A stretch of DNA of 57,580 nucleotides from NCBI GenBank assembly GCA_026709535.1, contig JAPOST010000145.1, positions 1-57,580 of the forward strand. Reading direction: 5' to 3'. Below, one piece after another: positions 36,793 to 44,622 of the stretch (its first letter is position 1; each line of letters starts with the position of its first letter). This DNA comes from Rhodospirillaceae bacterium (GTDB lineage: Bacteria; Pseudomonadota; Alphaproteobacteria; Bin65). Both the position numbers and the translations under genes were made by a program. Below the pieces are notes generated by a model, which worked only from the letters and a program-made list of their open reading frames with translations, had not been told where the DNA came from and made no database searches.

Positions 36793-37788
36793 TCAGAACT
36801 GCACCGCTACCACCGGCGCTTCGCCATTCTGGATCATTTCCGGGATTCGCGGGCTGGCATTCTCCCAGACCAGCAGCATTGACCGTTTCGCACTATAGCC
36901 CTGGTGGCGAATATCGGCCGGCATGCAGGCCACGTCGCCCGGGCGCATGACAACGCGGCTGCGTGGCTTGCCCGTCTCCTTGTCCTTGACTTCCCAGGTG
37001 ATCTCGTCGGACAACTGGACGAACCACTCGCATCGGTCGTTGCCGTGTTCGACCGGCAGGATGAACTCCTCCGAGGTGGGGCAGAACAGGCTTTCCTTGA
37101 CTACTGAACAGACGGACGGATTCCAGGTAACATCGGAACGGGACAGGTAATCGTACAGGTTGAATGCTGCGACCTCGTTCTCGAATCCCGGTTCTGCGAC
37201 GACCAGTGGCTGATCAGACGGAACGTCCTTGAACATCCGGTTCTGCGGATACCCGTTCTCGTCGGTCCGAATCTCGGCATCGCCTGACAGACCCACCATC
37301 CGGTTGGCCGTGACGCGGATGCGGCCGACCGCGGTTTCGTTGTTGCCGTTCTTGCGGCCCCAGGGTTTGCCGGCGCGTTTTTCACCGGGCGCCGCGAACG
37401 GGTCATACCCTTCGTTCGTCCAGTCGTCGACCAGGTCCCGGAACAACTCCAGCAGGTCTTCTGCCTTGAATTTTTCCAGATGATCCCGGTCATTTTCCTT
37501 GAACACCGGATGATAGGTGCCCGCGAACATGTCGACGACACCATAGTGGTTGGTTGTACCGAACACGGGGTCGTAGGCAAGCGTGCCGTAAAAAAAGCCC
37601 CAGGCGACGGTTCGCATCATCGCGCGCATGAATGCATCGGCTGCCATCGTGTGCTCGCCCTTGGGCCAGGTGACGGTGACGAAATATTCGTCGCGCCTGA
37701 ACCGAAAGGATCCAGCCTCGTAGGACCTGTAGCCGGTCTCGTTGGAGGCGGGACTGATCTTGTAGTGGGACTGAATGGCCTCGGTCAC
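36793..37788 (-). CDS. pnpD: hydroquinone 1,2-dioxygenase large subunit (HapD/PnpD type)
   Basis: A 331-residue cupin-like protein. The Fe(II) ligands described for Pseudomonas PnpD (His256, Asn258, Glu262, His303) are matched with identical spacing by H248, N250, E254 (HGNDRCE) and H295 (RHQGYS). The enzyme cleaves hydroquinone between C1 and C2 to 4-hydroxymuconic semialdehyde. Size fits HapD/PnpD (about 38 kDa). The small-subunit gene lies 51 bases upstream. Downstream genes encode every following step to 3-oxoadipyl-CoA. Confidence 0.9.
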   Translation of the reverse strand: MTEAIQSHYKISPASNETGYRSYEAGSFRFRRDEYFVTVTWPKGEHTMAADAFMRAMMRTVAWGFFYGTLAYDPVFGTTNHYGVVDMFAGTYHPVFKENDRDHLEKFKAEDLLELFRDLVDDWTNEGYDPFAAPGEKRAGKPWGRKNGNNETAVGRIRVTANRMVGLSGDAEIRTDENGYPQNRMFKDVPSDQPLVVAEPGFENEVAAFNLYDYLSRSDVTWNPSVCSVVKESLFCPTSEEFILPVEHGNDRCEWFVQLSDEITWEVKDKETGKPRSRVVMRPGDVACMPADIRHQGYSAKRSMLLVWENASPRIPEMIQNGEAPVVAVQF

Positions 37789-37839
37789 TGAACTCGTCCT
37801 TTCGGAAAATCGCTGTCGTGGTGTCGGTCGTGCATACGA

Positions 37840-38352
37840 TCACGCGGTCGATCGGTTTTCGATCTGGCAGATGTCCGCCCATCGTTCGATGGTGGCCGGT
37901 CCCTGGATCGCCTGGGTCAGCAGCACGCTCGGGCTGCCAGCTTCAAAGCGATAGGCGGCGCCGCCCGGCAGCAGGGCCATATGGCCTCGGCGGATCAGGA
38001 TCCGGCCCATTTTCCGGCCGTCCGGCGCGTCCTGCAGAATCACGGCGCCTTCGCTGTCCTCGTCGACCGGAGCGGTCGCCGGCTTGACAAGGTGGATCTC
38101 GACCTCGCCGTCCATGCACAGCGCGAATTCGTCGTGTGCGCATGCATACCAGGGAGATTGTCCCTCGGCGCGCACTGCTTCGATCACATATTCCAGGTTC
38201 TTGCCGACTGCCACCCTTTCATAAGGGGCACTTTTGTCGGCAACGTCGAATACGTTCGAGAAAACATAGTTCTTCGGGTCGTCATCAATCGCGTCCACAC
38301 CACCCGGCGTGAAATCGTTCAGACCACCAAAGACCGTGGAATATTCGGCCAC
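37840..38352 (-). CDS. pnpC: hydroquinone 1,2-dioxygenase small subunit (HapC/PnpC type)
   Basis: A 170-residue cupin-like protein. It has WYACAHDEFALCMDGEVEIHLV and RRGHMALLPGGAAYRFEAG, matching the about 18-kDa subunit of two-component hydroquinone dioxygenases. It is needed for assembly and activity of the large subunit. It is the first gene of the operon, 33 bases downstream of the tandem palindrome that probably controls it. Confidence 0.88.
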   Translation of the reverse strand: MAEYSTVFGGLNDFTPGGVDAIDDDPKNYVFSNVFDVADKSAPYERVAVGKNLEYVIEAVRAEGQSPWYACAHDEFALCMDGEVEIHLVKPATAPVDEDSEGAVILQDAPDGRKMGRILIRRGHMALLPGGAAYRFEAGSPSVLLTQAIQGPATIERWADICQIENRSTA

Positions 38353-38385
38353 AGCATTTTCTCCTCAGGATTTTCCACTCAAATC

Positions 38386-38447
38386 GTTCGGAATGCGAAC
38401 AATTGTTCTCGATGCGAACGATAACAGGCAGGGACTGCTGCCGTCAA
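38386..38447 (-). promoter_or_regulatory. promoter and tandem palindromic operator of hydroquinone operon
   Basis: Two 15-bp imperfect palindromes lie in tandem: GTTCGGAATGCGAAC (38386-38400) and GTTCTCGATGCGAAC (38405-38419), separated by AATT, a 19-bp period. On the minus strand a possible -35 TTGACG (38447-38442) and -10 TGTTAT (38426-38421), spacer 15, lie immediately upstream. Binding here would block or modulate transcription of the 13-gene operon. IclR-family regulators of aromatic pathways use repeated palindromic sites of this scale, so the operon's own IclR protein is the natural candidate (inference). Confidence 0.6.
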
Positions 38448-38904
38448 CACAATTGTGCGATCGTGTTTTGCGCCTGAGGTTGTCAATGAACTGGTACCGA
38501 TGCGGCAGCCGTCGAGCCGATGCTGACACCGCAGGCGAACGCACGCCGGTAAATCAGGTGGCACCAGGCCGACATCAAGGCGGTCAGTCGATTTCGGCGG
38601 AACGGCCTTCTCTTGACAGCGAGGTTTCTGCAGAAAACGAATCTGTCCGGAATGACGTCGATCCGATGAACAAATTCCAAACTCGAAGCGAAAGGACGGC
38701 GCCGACAAATCGACTACCGGGCTTGTGTTCAGCGCTCGCCGTCCCTTCGTCACGCCGGAGGTCCCGACAGGGATCGGTTCGAGGCCGTGGCGCCGGTGTT
38801 CGCGACGGAGGGGGACGGGACACGATCCAGCCTGTCGTGTCAGCGCGTCTCGCCCTCATTGCAGCGGTGTTGCCTCGGCCCTGCGCCGCGTTATCTTTGC
38901 CTTG
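38448..38904. other. divergent intergenic region
   Basis: About 460 bases between the hydroquinone operon promoter and the pseudoprotease gene. The open frame runs continuously upstream of 38905, but that part has no family resemblance. No gene is recognised. Confidence 0.4.
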
Positions 38905-39888
38905 ATGACCGACGAGCATACAGACGCAGGTTGGGCGTTCGCGGAAGCTGACCGAGCGAAACCCGAACAGGTCGATTATGATCTGGACCGGGTCCTTCAA
39001 TCCATGGTGGCGCTGCATGCCGAAATTCCCGAAGACGCTTTTACGGCCGGGATTCTCGGGACGGAGCGGGTTGGCAACGGAATCGTCATCGGCGACAGCG
39101 GGCTGGTTCTCACGATCGGTTACCTGACGACTGAAGCCGAGACCATCTGGTTGCGCAATCACGCCGGCACTGCGGTGTCGGGCTATCCGATCGGTTACGA
39201 TTTTGAAACCGGCTTCGGGCTGGTTCAGGCGTTAGGCCCGCTGAACGCCCCGGTACTGGAGTTCGGCAACAAAAATCTGAGCGCAGGCGCCAAGGTCGTC
39301 GTCGCCGGTCATGGTGGCTACGAACATGCCCTGGCTGCGACGGTGGTTGGCAAGCGCGCGTTTGCAGGTTACTGGGAATACGCCCTCGACGAAGCGATCT
39401 TTACGATGCCGGCCCATCCGAACTGGGGTGGCGCCGCCCTGATCGGCCCTGGCGGCAAACTTTATGGCGTCGGTTCTCTTTTCGTGCAGAACGCTCTCGG
39501 AGGCGAGCAACGCTCGGACGGCAACATGATCGTTCCGATCGACCTGTTGCCCCCGATTCTGGACGATCTGCTGAAATACGGCGCGGCAAACCGGCGGCCA
39601 CGTCCTTGGATGGGCGTTTACGCAGCAGACGTATCCGACCAACCCGTGATCGTCGGGCTGGTCGAAGAAGGTCCTGCGCACAGGGCCGGGCTGCATCCCG
39701 GCGATATCGTGCTGCAATTGAAGGGATCGCCGATCGGCGATCTGCTTGACTTCTACCGGACCGTCTGGGATATCGGACCCGCCGGTGCCTTGATCCCTCT
39801 CACCGTCGCGCGGGAGGGCAGGGTTTCTGAAATCACCATCAGGAGCATTGATCGCAGCAGCATGCTGAAGTCGCCCAAATTGCATTGA
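38905..39888 (+). CDS. trypsin-like/PDZ protein lacking catalytic triad
   Basis: A 327-residue HtrA-like protein with a protease-fold domain (about 1-215) and a C-terminal PDZ domain (PWMGVYAADVSDQPVIVGLV, EEGPAHRAGLHPGDIVLQL). All three catalytic residues appear replaced. The His site reads LTIGYLTT (usual LTNNHVV), the Asp site TGFGL (usual TDLAV) and the Ser site PNWGGAAL (usual GNSGGPL). It is therefore probably a non-proteolytic scaffold or sensor. Similar proteins are usual in alphaproteobacteria and are annotated as S1C proteases. Start 38905 gives the family N-terminus. Confidence 0.85.
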   Translation: MTDEHTDAGWAFAEADRAKPEQVDYDLDRVLQSMVALHAEIPEDAFTAGILGTERVGNGIVIGDSGLVLTIGYLTTEAETIWLRNHAGTAVSGYPIGYDFETGFGLVQALGPLNAPVLEFGNKNLSAGAKVVVAGHGGYEHALAATVVGKRAFAGYWEYALDEAIFTMPAHPNWGGAALIGPGGKLYGVGSLFVQNALGGEQRSDGNMIVPIDLLPPILDDLLKYGAANRRPRPWMGVYAADVSDQPVIVGLVEEGPAHRAGLHPGDIVLQLKGSPIGDLLDFYRTVWDIGPAGALIPLTVAREGRVSEITIRSIDRSSMLKSPKLH

Positions 39889-39897
39889 GAGAGGGTC

Positions 39898-40380
39898 ATG
39901 CGACGGCTTGTATTGCCGATATGTATTGTGACGGCAGTCTTTGTTGCAACCGCTGTGGCGCCGGCTCGGGCGTTCGATCCCCGTTGTCCCTTTGCCACTG
40001 AAGACCGCGCCAGGACGCTGGCGGAGAGAGCGGCAGCCTTCCTCCGCAATAAAGGTGCGGCGATTGCACTGCCCGTGTTTACGGCGCGCAGGGAAGGCTT
40101 CGGTGCCGGCGATCTCTATGTTTTTGTCTTCGATCTCGAAGGGACGCTGGTTGCCAGTGGCGGGTGGCCCGATCAGGTCGGATCCAGGCTGCCCGGCGAT
40201 CAACTGGCCGGCCGCTACGGCCCGTTCCTCGGGATTGCAGAAAGCAAGCGCGGTCGCGGTTGGGTCCACTACTCGTGGTACAGTCCGTGTACCCGAACGA
40301 TGCAGCCCAAGATGTCCTACATAATCCGTGTCGGCGATTACCTGGTAGGGGTTGGCGTCTACAAGATCCCCGGCGTCTGA
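39898..40380 (+). CDS. exported single-cache domain protein
   Basis: A 160-residue protein with a signal peptide (about 1-25, ending APARAF). The sCache-type fold follows: DLYVFVFDLEGTLVASGG and GRGWVHYSWYSPCTRTMQPKMSYI. Free-standing cache proteins bind small ligands in the periplasm. It starts 9 bases after the pseudoprotease gene, so the two are probably co-expressed; a joint function is inferred only from that. Confidence 0.8.
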   Translation: MRRLVLPICIVTAVFVATAVAPARAFDPRCPFATEDRARTLAERAAAFLRNKGAAIALPVFTARREGFGAGDLYVFVFDLEGTLVASGGWPDQVGSRLPGDQLAGRYGPFLGIAESKRGRGWVHYSWYSPCTRTMQPKMSYIIRVGDYLVGVGVYKIPGV

Positions 40381-40396
40381 CACGCCTGGTTGCTGT

Positions 40397-41104
40397 TCAG
40401 TCCAGGGCGTCTATCGCACCCGCATCTGCCACCGCCCGCAAGGCCGACAGGGCGGTATTGGTTTCGTTCGCCAGACGCCAGACGTCGACGAAATCCCCGG
40501 GCCGACGTAACAGGCCGGCAATCACCGGCAAGGCGCGGGTCCTGCCGCTTGGCGACAGGCCGGGAAGCGCTGCGCGCGGGATGGATCGCTCCGCAGGATC
40601 GCCGATGGCTCGGATAGCCGCGAAGGGAACCTCAGCCTCGTGGGCGACGGCCGCGACGGCATGACTTTCCATATCCACCGCCAGGGCGCCGGTATGCTGA
40701 AACAGTTTTCGCTTGTCACGAGCCGTCATGATGGGGGTATCGCTGCCCAGGATGACGCCGCTGTCGAAGGCGCCGTCAAATTGTGTCAGCGCCTCCACCC
40801 AGCGCTCATTTGCAGGCCATGACTTGCCGCCGGGTTCATGGATGGCATCGGCGATCACGACGACCCCGGCGCCGAGAGACGGATCCAGTCCGCCGGCGAT
40901 GCCGAAACTCAACAAGCCCGAAGCGCCGCGATCGATCATCGCTCGTGCCGTGTCGCGCGCCACGTTAGCCTGACCGGCCACCGCATGGATCATGAGCAGC
41001 GTGTCGTTGCCCGAGGCCCGCCGCACGCAGTTGGCTTCCTTGACGAGTCCCGTGATGACGCCCAGACTTCGGACTGCAGCAGGACGATCGGCTGGTGTCG
41101 GCAT
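40397..41104 (-). CDS. HpnG-like hopanoid-associated phosphorylase
   Basis: A 235-residue nucleoside phosphorylase-fold protein. It has the phosphate/ribose-binding SFGIAGGLDPSLGAG and ALAVDMESHAVAAVA, then FAAIRAIGDPAERSIP and LLRRPGDFVDVWRLA near the C-terminus, features of HpnG. HpnG removes adenine from adenosylhopane in hopanoid biosynthesis. No other hopanoid gene lies in the window, so the assignment rests on sequence pattern. Confidence 0.75.
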   Translation of the reverse strand: MPTPADRPAAVRSLGVITGLVKEANCVRRASGNDTLLMIHAVAGQANVARDTARAMIDRGASGLLSFGIAGGLDPSLGAGVVVIADAIHEPGGKSWPANERWVEALTQFDGAFDSGVILGSDTPIMTARDKRKLFQHTGALAVDMESHAVAAVAHEAEVPFAAIRAIGDPAERSIPRAALPGLSPSGRTRALPVIAGLLRRPGDFVDVWRLANETNTALSALRAVADAGAIDALD

Positions 41105-41461
41105 GACGCCATGATATCCTGGTGGCCACCTCCTGTCGCTTGCGTTTTGGGTAACGGGCTCCGCCTGCCGGATTGCATGCCGCCAACGGCGGCGTTTTCG
41201 ATGGCAGTCGAAAACAGGGTGTCCGCATGGGCTTGAAGAACGGTCGAGGCAGCACCCTGGATCGCAAGTTCGACAAGACCGGGAGTCCGAGAAATCGTCC
41301 TCAAGTATACGGTGTCTCGCCCCTAGGCACCTTTGCTCGCGCTCAAGGGCGAAGCATTTTTTTTCAGTACTGTCCGGGCATGGCGCCCCTGACGGGCCGG
41401 CAAAAGGGTTTCACGATGTTGCCAATCCGGCAATGCTGGTCTATGTCGCCGACAGATAAAT
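41105..41461. other. gap before tRNA-Arg
   Basis: About 360 bases with no recognisable gene; the promoter of tRNA-Arg must lie in its right part. Confidence 0.4.
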
Positions 41462-41538
41462 GCACCCGTAGCTCAGCTGGATAGAGTGTCGGCCTCCGAA
41501 GCCGAAGGTCACAGGTTCGAATCCTGTCGGGTGCGCCA
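41462..41538 (+). tRNA. tRNA-Arg (CCG), island attachment site
   Basis: A 77-nt cloverleaf. Acceptor GCACCCG pairs with CGGGTGC and is followed by GCCA. The anticodon loop CTCCGAA gives CCG, and the T-arm is ACAGGTTCGAATCCTGT. Its 3' half is repeated, diverged, at 47811-47862, marking it as the integration site of the adjacent island. Confidence 0.96.
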
Positions 41539-41542
41539 TTTT
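41491..41542 (+). repeat. attL-like repeat (tRNA-Arg 3' half)
   Basis: Left copy of a gap-free 52-nt repeat, running from the anticodon arm through CCA and TTTT. Partner at 47811-47862, offset exactly 6320 bases, with about seven differences. Confidence 0.75.
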
Positions 41543-41658
41543 TACTTTATAATCAATGCGCTATGGTTTAGGCCATGAATGAGTTCGTGCTTACGCAGTG
41601 CTTACGTGGAACAACAACCGGTCGATTTTGAAGACGAATTTGGATCACCGACGAAAGT

Positions 41659-42558
41659 TCATCTTCTCGCCTCTTGACGGTACCTTCCCGGCGTTATGCC
41701 GAGCTTCTGGCCGAAAACTGTCGTCATATGCGCTTGAGAGGAGAAACCGCAGGCATAGGCGATCTCGGCGAGCGGCATGTCGCCAAAACAGAGGAAATCG
41801 CAGGCCTTGTCGATACGTTTGCCAGTGACATAAGCATGGGGCGTGTCACCGGTGGTGGCCTTGAAGGCGTCGGCGAAGGTCCAGCGCGGCATGTCGAGGG
41901 TGGTTGCAAGGTCCTCGACGGTGAGGCGGTCATCGATTATTGCGTCGAGGCGCGAGAGCTCATCCTGGCTGAGTGGCAGGATCACCTGCGGGCAACGCAG
42001 TGCGCCCGCCTTGTCGAGCAGCCGCGCGATCAGGACCTGGGTGAGACCGTCCATCAGAAGATCGCTGGTGCCACCGGTCCGCGCGCTTTCCACCCACATC
42101 TGCATCATCGTGCGGCGGAGGATTTCATCTCGGAAGAGTGTCGCATTCGTCAAGGCATCAAGCGAAGCAAGAGAACCTGAAGCGTGTTGCTCAAAAAGTG
42201 CGTTCAACCCAGCGGCTTCAAGATACAAGTTGATGATTTCATGTTCTTCAAAACAGCGATAGCTGATGGCGGTCGACGCAGGCGCCAGAGCTAAGTCACC
42301 GCTTTTCGCACGAATTTCTTCTGTCAGCCCATCTCCTACATCCCACTGAAACTGCATATCAGCTTTCTTTACGAAGATGAGTTGGACCTCCGGAACTTTC
42401 GGATTGGTCGCCTCAAACGGCTGTTGTTCTGCGCGAACGAAGCGTATCGGCATCGACCCTCCCGAGCGGTGCTCTTGCGGAAAGGCTGCATAGGGAGACG
42501 CCGGATCGCGGTAGAAATCCGCCAGCGAGGATGCGGTCTGCTGTGTCACGCCACTCAT
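41659..42558 (-). CDS. AraC-family transcriptional regulator
   Basis: A 299-residue regulator. An N-terminal cupin-like sensor domain (PEVQLIFVKKADMQFQWDVG) is followed by a C-terminal AraC helix-turn-helix domain, VEDLATTLDMPRWTFADAF and LAEIAYACGFSSQAHMTTVF. The start ATG at 42558 overlaps the stop of the upstream chimera (ATGA), so both are translated from one message. Apart from the N-terminus it is strongly similar to the C-terminal part of that chimera, so the pair arose by duplication. Confidence 0.85.
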   Translation of the reverse strand: MSGVTQQTASSLADFYRDPASPYAAFPQEHRSGGSMPIRFVRAEQQPFEATNPKVPEVQLIFVKKADMQFQWDVGDGLTEEIRAKSGDLALAPASTAISYRCFEEHEIINLYLEAAGLNALFEQHASGSLASLDALTNATLFRDEILRRTMMQMWVESARTGGTSDLLMDGLTQVLIARLLDKAGALRCPQVILPLSQDELSRLDAIIDDRLTVEDLATTLDMPRWTFADAFKATTGDTPHAYVTGKRIDKACDFLCFGDMPLAEIAYACGFSSQAHMTTVFGQKLGITPGRYRQEARR

Positions 42559-43739
42559 TGCCGCACCTCGCTCCGCCACTTTCCGGGAGTCGTGCCAAGC
42601 ACGCGGCCGAAAACTGTCGTCATATGCGCTTGGGATGAGAAGCCGCAGGCATAGGCAATTTCGGCCAGTGGCATGTCGCCAAGACGGAGAAGATCGCAGG
42701 CCTTATCGATACGTTTGCTAGTGACATAAGCATAGGGCGTGTCAACAGTGGTGGCCTTGAAGGCGTCGGAGAAGGTCCAGCGCGGCATGTCGAGGGTCGT
42801 TGCAAGGTCTTCGACGGTGAGGCGGTCATCGAGGCGGTCATCGATTATGGCGTCGAGGCGCGAGAGCTCGTCCTGGCTGAGCGACAGGATGACCTGCGGG
42901 CATTGCAGTGCGCCCGCCTTGTCGAGCAGCCGCGCGATCAGGACATAGGTGAGACCGTCCATCAAAAGGTCGTTGGTAGCGCCAGATCGAGCGCTTTCGT
43001 GCCAGATCTGCATCATCGTGCGGCGGAGGATTTCATCTCTGAACAGGGTGGCGCTCGTCAAGGGATCGAACGATGATAATGCGCCTTGACCATGCTCATC
43101 TAACAGAGCGGACACCTGGGCTGAGGGCAGAATAACATCAAGAATCTCATGTTCACCGCGGCAATGAAATTCTGCTTCTGTCTGTGCAGGAACTAGCGAG
43201 ATATTACCATCTCTTGTCGTGCATTCTTCCGAAGAGCCGTCACCTACATTCCATTTGAAGAGCATGTCAGCCTTCAGAACCAAGATTAGCGCAATCTCTG
43301 GGACTGCGGGGTCGGTTCCCTCAAAAGCACCCTGCTGGGCGCGATGATTGGTGAGGCCGTATTGCAGGTTGATGCCGGCGAGCGGGGCCGGGAGCTGGCG
43401 AAGATAGGCCGCCGGCGCGCCAACAAGGCTGGCGAGTTGGCCGAAGCTCCAATGGGTCGGCGCGACCGGCGCGTCGGCGTCCGGCAGGATGAACGCGAGC
43501 TTTTCCGGATCGTCGCGATGGGCCTCGACACGGATCGCGGCGCTCTTGACCGTCCGCGTCTGGCTCCGCGCGGCGCGGCCCTTTACCGAGGCGTAGAGCT
43601 CCGAGAGGGAAAGATACTTCTCGTCGTCGGGCCGGGAAAACCATTCGGACGATACACGCCCGTTATGCCCGCCGCGGGACGCATCCACCTTGTAGCCGCC
43701 GCTCTCGGGGCGGCCGTTGATGATCTCGATTGCAGTCAT
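42555..43739 (-). CDS. chimeric DUF932 N-terminus fused to AraC regulator
   Basis: A 394-residue fusion. Residues 1-about 133 match the N-terminus of plasmid/phage DUF932 proteins: IEIINGRPESGGYKVDASRG, SEWFSRPDDEKYLSLSELYA and LVGAPAAYLRQLPAPLAGIN. From about residue 135 (RAQQGAFEGTDPAVPEIAL) it becomes the sensor and helix-turn-helix domains of the AraC regulator next door (RAEQQPFEATNPKVPEVQL there). The helix-turn-helix part carries a 12-bp tandem duplication (IIDDRLDDRLTVEDL against IIDDRLTVEDL). DNA binding may be intact. Whether the DUF932 part is folded is unknown. Confidence 0.8.
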   Translation of the reverse strand: MTAIEIINGRPESGGYKVDASRGGHNGRVSSEWFSRPDDEKYLSLSELYASVKGRAARSQTRTVKSAAIRVEAHRDDPEKLAFILPDADAPVAPTHWSFGQLASLVGAPAAYLRQLPAPLAGINLQYGLTNHRAQQGAFEGTDPAVPEIALILVLKADMLFKWNVGDGSSEECTTRDGNISLVPAQTEAEFHCRGEHEILDVILPSAQVSALLDEHGQGALSSFDPLTSATLFRDEILRRTMMQIWHESARSGATNDLLMDGLTYVLIARLLDKAGALQCPQVILSLSQDELSRLDAIIDDRLDDRLTVEDLATTLDMPRWTFSDAFKATTVDTPYAYVTSKRIDKACDLLRLGDMPLAEIAYACGFSSQAHMTTVFGRVLGTTPGKWRSEVRQ

Positions 43740-44235
43740 GGCTGATCTCCATTACGGGCGGTCCGAGAGCCTCTCTCTCGACCTCCAAACCCGTCACGGC
43801 GACAGCCGCAGGCCTCTCACTCTGGATGCCCCGCATGACATGGCGGTCTGGCTCCATACCGGTGCTCCGCACCCCGCGTCAGGGATGGACGCCCGTCAGG
43901 GGGAAGACCCGCTGGGGCTTCCGCTTCGCCGACGGCCCGACCCGCAGGGTGACGCCCTCCGATTTCTCAGATCATACTAAACCTCCAATAACAGCACCTA
44001 GAGTAGGAGGAAAGATATCATTCCTGCCTTCAGATCGACGTTGTGGTATCGACCTTCCGAACCGTCGCTCCCAATCTGCGGGCTACAGACTTCCAATCAG
44101 CGTCGCTGTCCGAAGCGTGTAGACAGATATCGGACAGTTGTGGCTCTGACCGCTCATCCAGCCGTGACCTTGTCAAATGGATGAAATTCCACTATCAATC
44201 ATATTTGACGGTTAAATTATGTTTGGACGTCAGAT
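43740..44235. other. divergent gap upstream of hipBA
   Basis: About 500 bases between the chimera and hipB with no recognised gene. The right end holds the probable hipBA promoter and inverted repeat. Confidence 0.4.
44170..44232 (+). promoter_or_regulatory. probable hipBA promoter with inverted repeat
   Basis: TTGTCA (44170-44175), 17 bases, then TATCAA (44193-44198) form a plausible sigma70 promoter 38 bases before hipB. Between it and the ATG lies an inverted repeat TGACG (44206-44210) and CGTCA (44228-44232), spaced 17. HipB-type proteins repress their own operon by binding inverted repeats near the start, so this is a candidate operator. Confidence 0.35.
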
Positions 44236-44622
44236 ATGGCGGTTAAAGTGAACTCTGTAAGCGCACGTCGAGCCTTGGAGGCTCTGGGCGCAAATATCAA
44301 GACGGCGCGCCTGAAGCGGCGGATTTCCGTGAAGGGTTTTGCGGAACGGATCGGCGTGTCCGAAAGCACGGTGGCCCGGCTCGAGAAGGGCGATGACGGT
44401 GTGAGCATCGGCACGCTCGCCATGGCGTGTCTCGTCCTGGGCGAGATCGACCGCATCTCAGACTTCCTGGACGCGGGCACAGACGACACCGGGTTGCTGC
44501 TCGACCGGGAAAGTCTGCCCAAGCGGATCGATCGCAAGCGCAAGCCGAAGTCGTTGAGCAAAGGCCAGGACAAGACCACTCCGATTGCCGATAGCGATGA
44601 CGAGGAAGGGGTCGGTTTCTGA
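44236..44622 (+). CDS. hipB: HipB-like XRE-family antitoxin/repressor
   Basis: A 128-residue protein with an XRE helix-turn-helix at about residues 15-75 (IKTARLKRRISVKGFAERIG, VSESTVARLEKG) and a basic C-terminal tail. Its TGA stop overlaps the hipA ATG (TGATG). HipB proteins neutralise HipA and repress the operon. It is longer than E. coli HipB (88 residues) because of the tail after residue 90. Confidence 0.88.
   Translation: MAVKVNSVSARRALEALGANIKTARLKRRISVKGFAERIGVSESTVARLEKGDDGVSIGTLAMACLVLGEIDRISDFLDAGTDDTGLLLDRESLPKRIDRKRKPKSLSKGQDKTTPIADSDDEEGVGF

Noticed and set aside
36793-37788. Homogentisate 1,2-dioxygenase
   Set aside because: Metal-ligand pattern, subunit partner and downstream genes fit hydroquinone dioxygenase instead.
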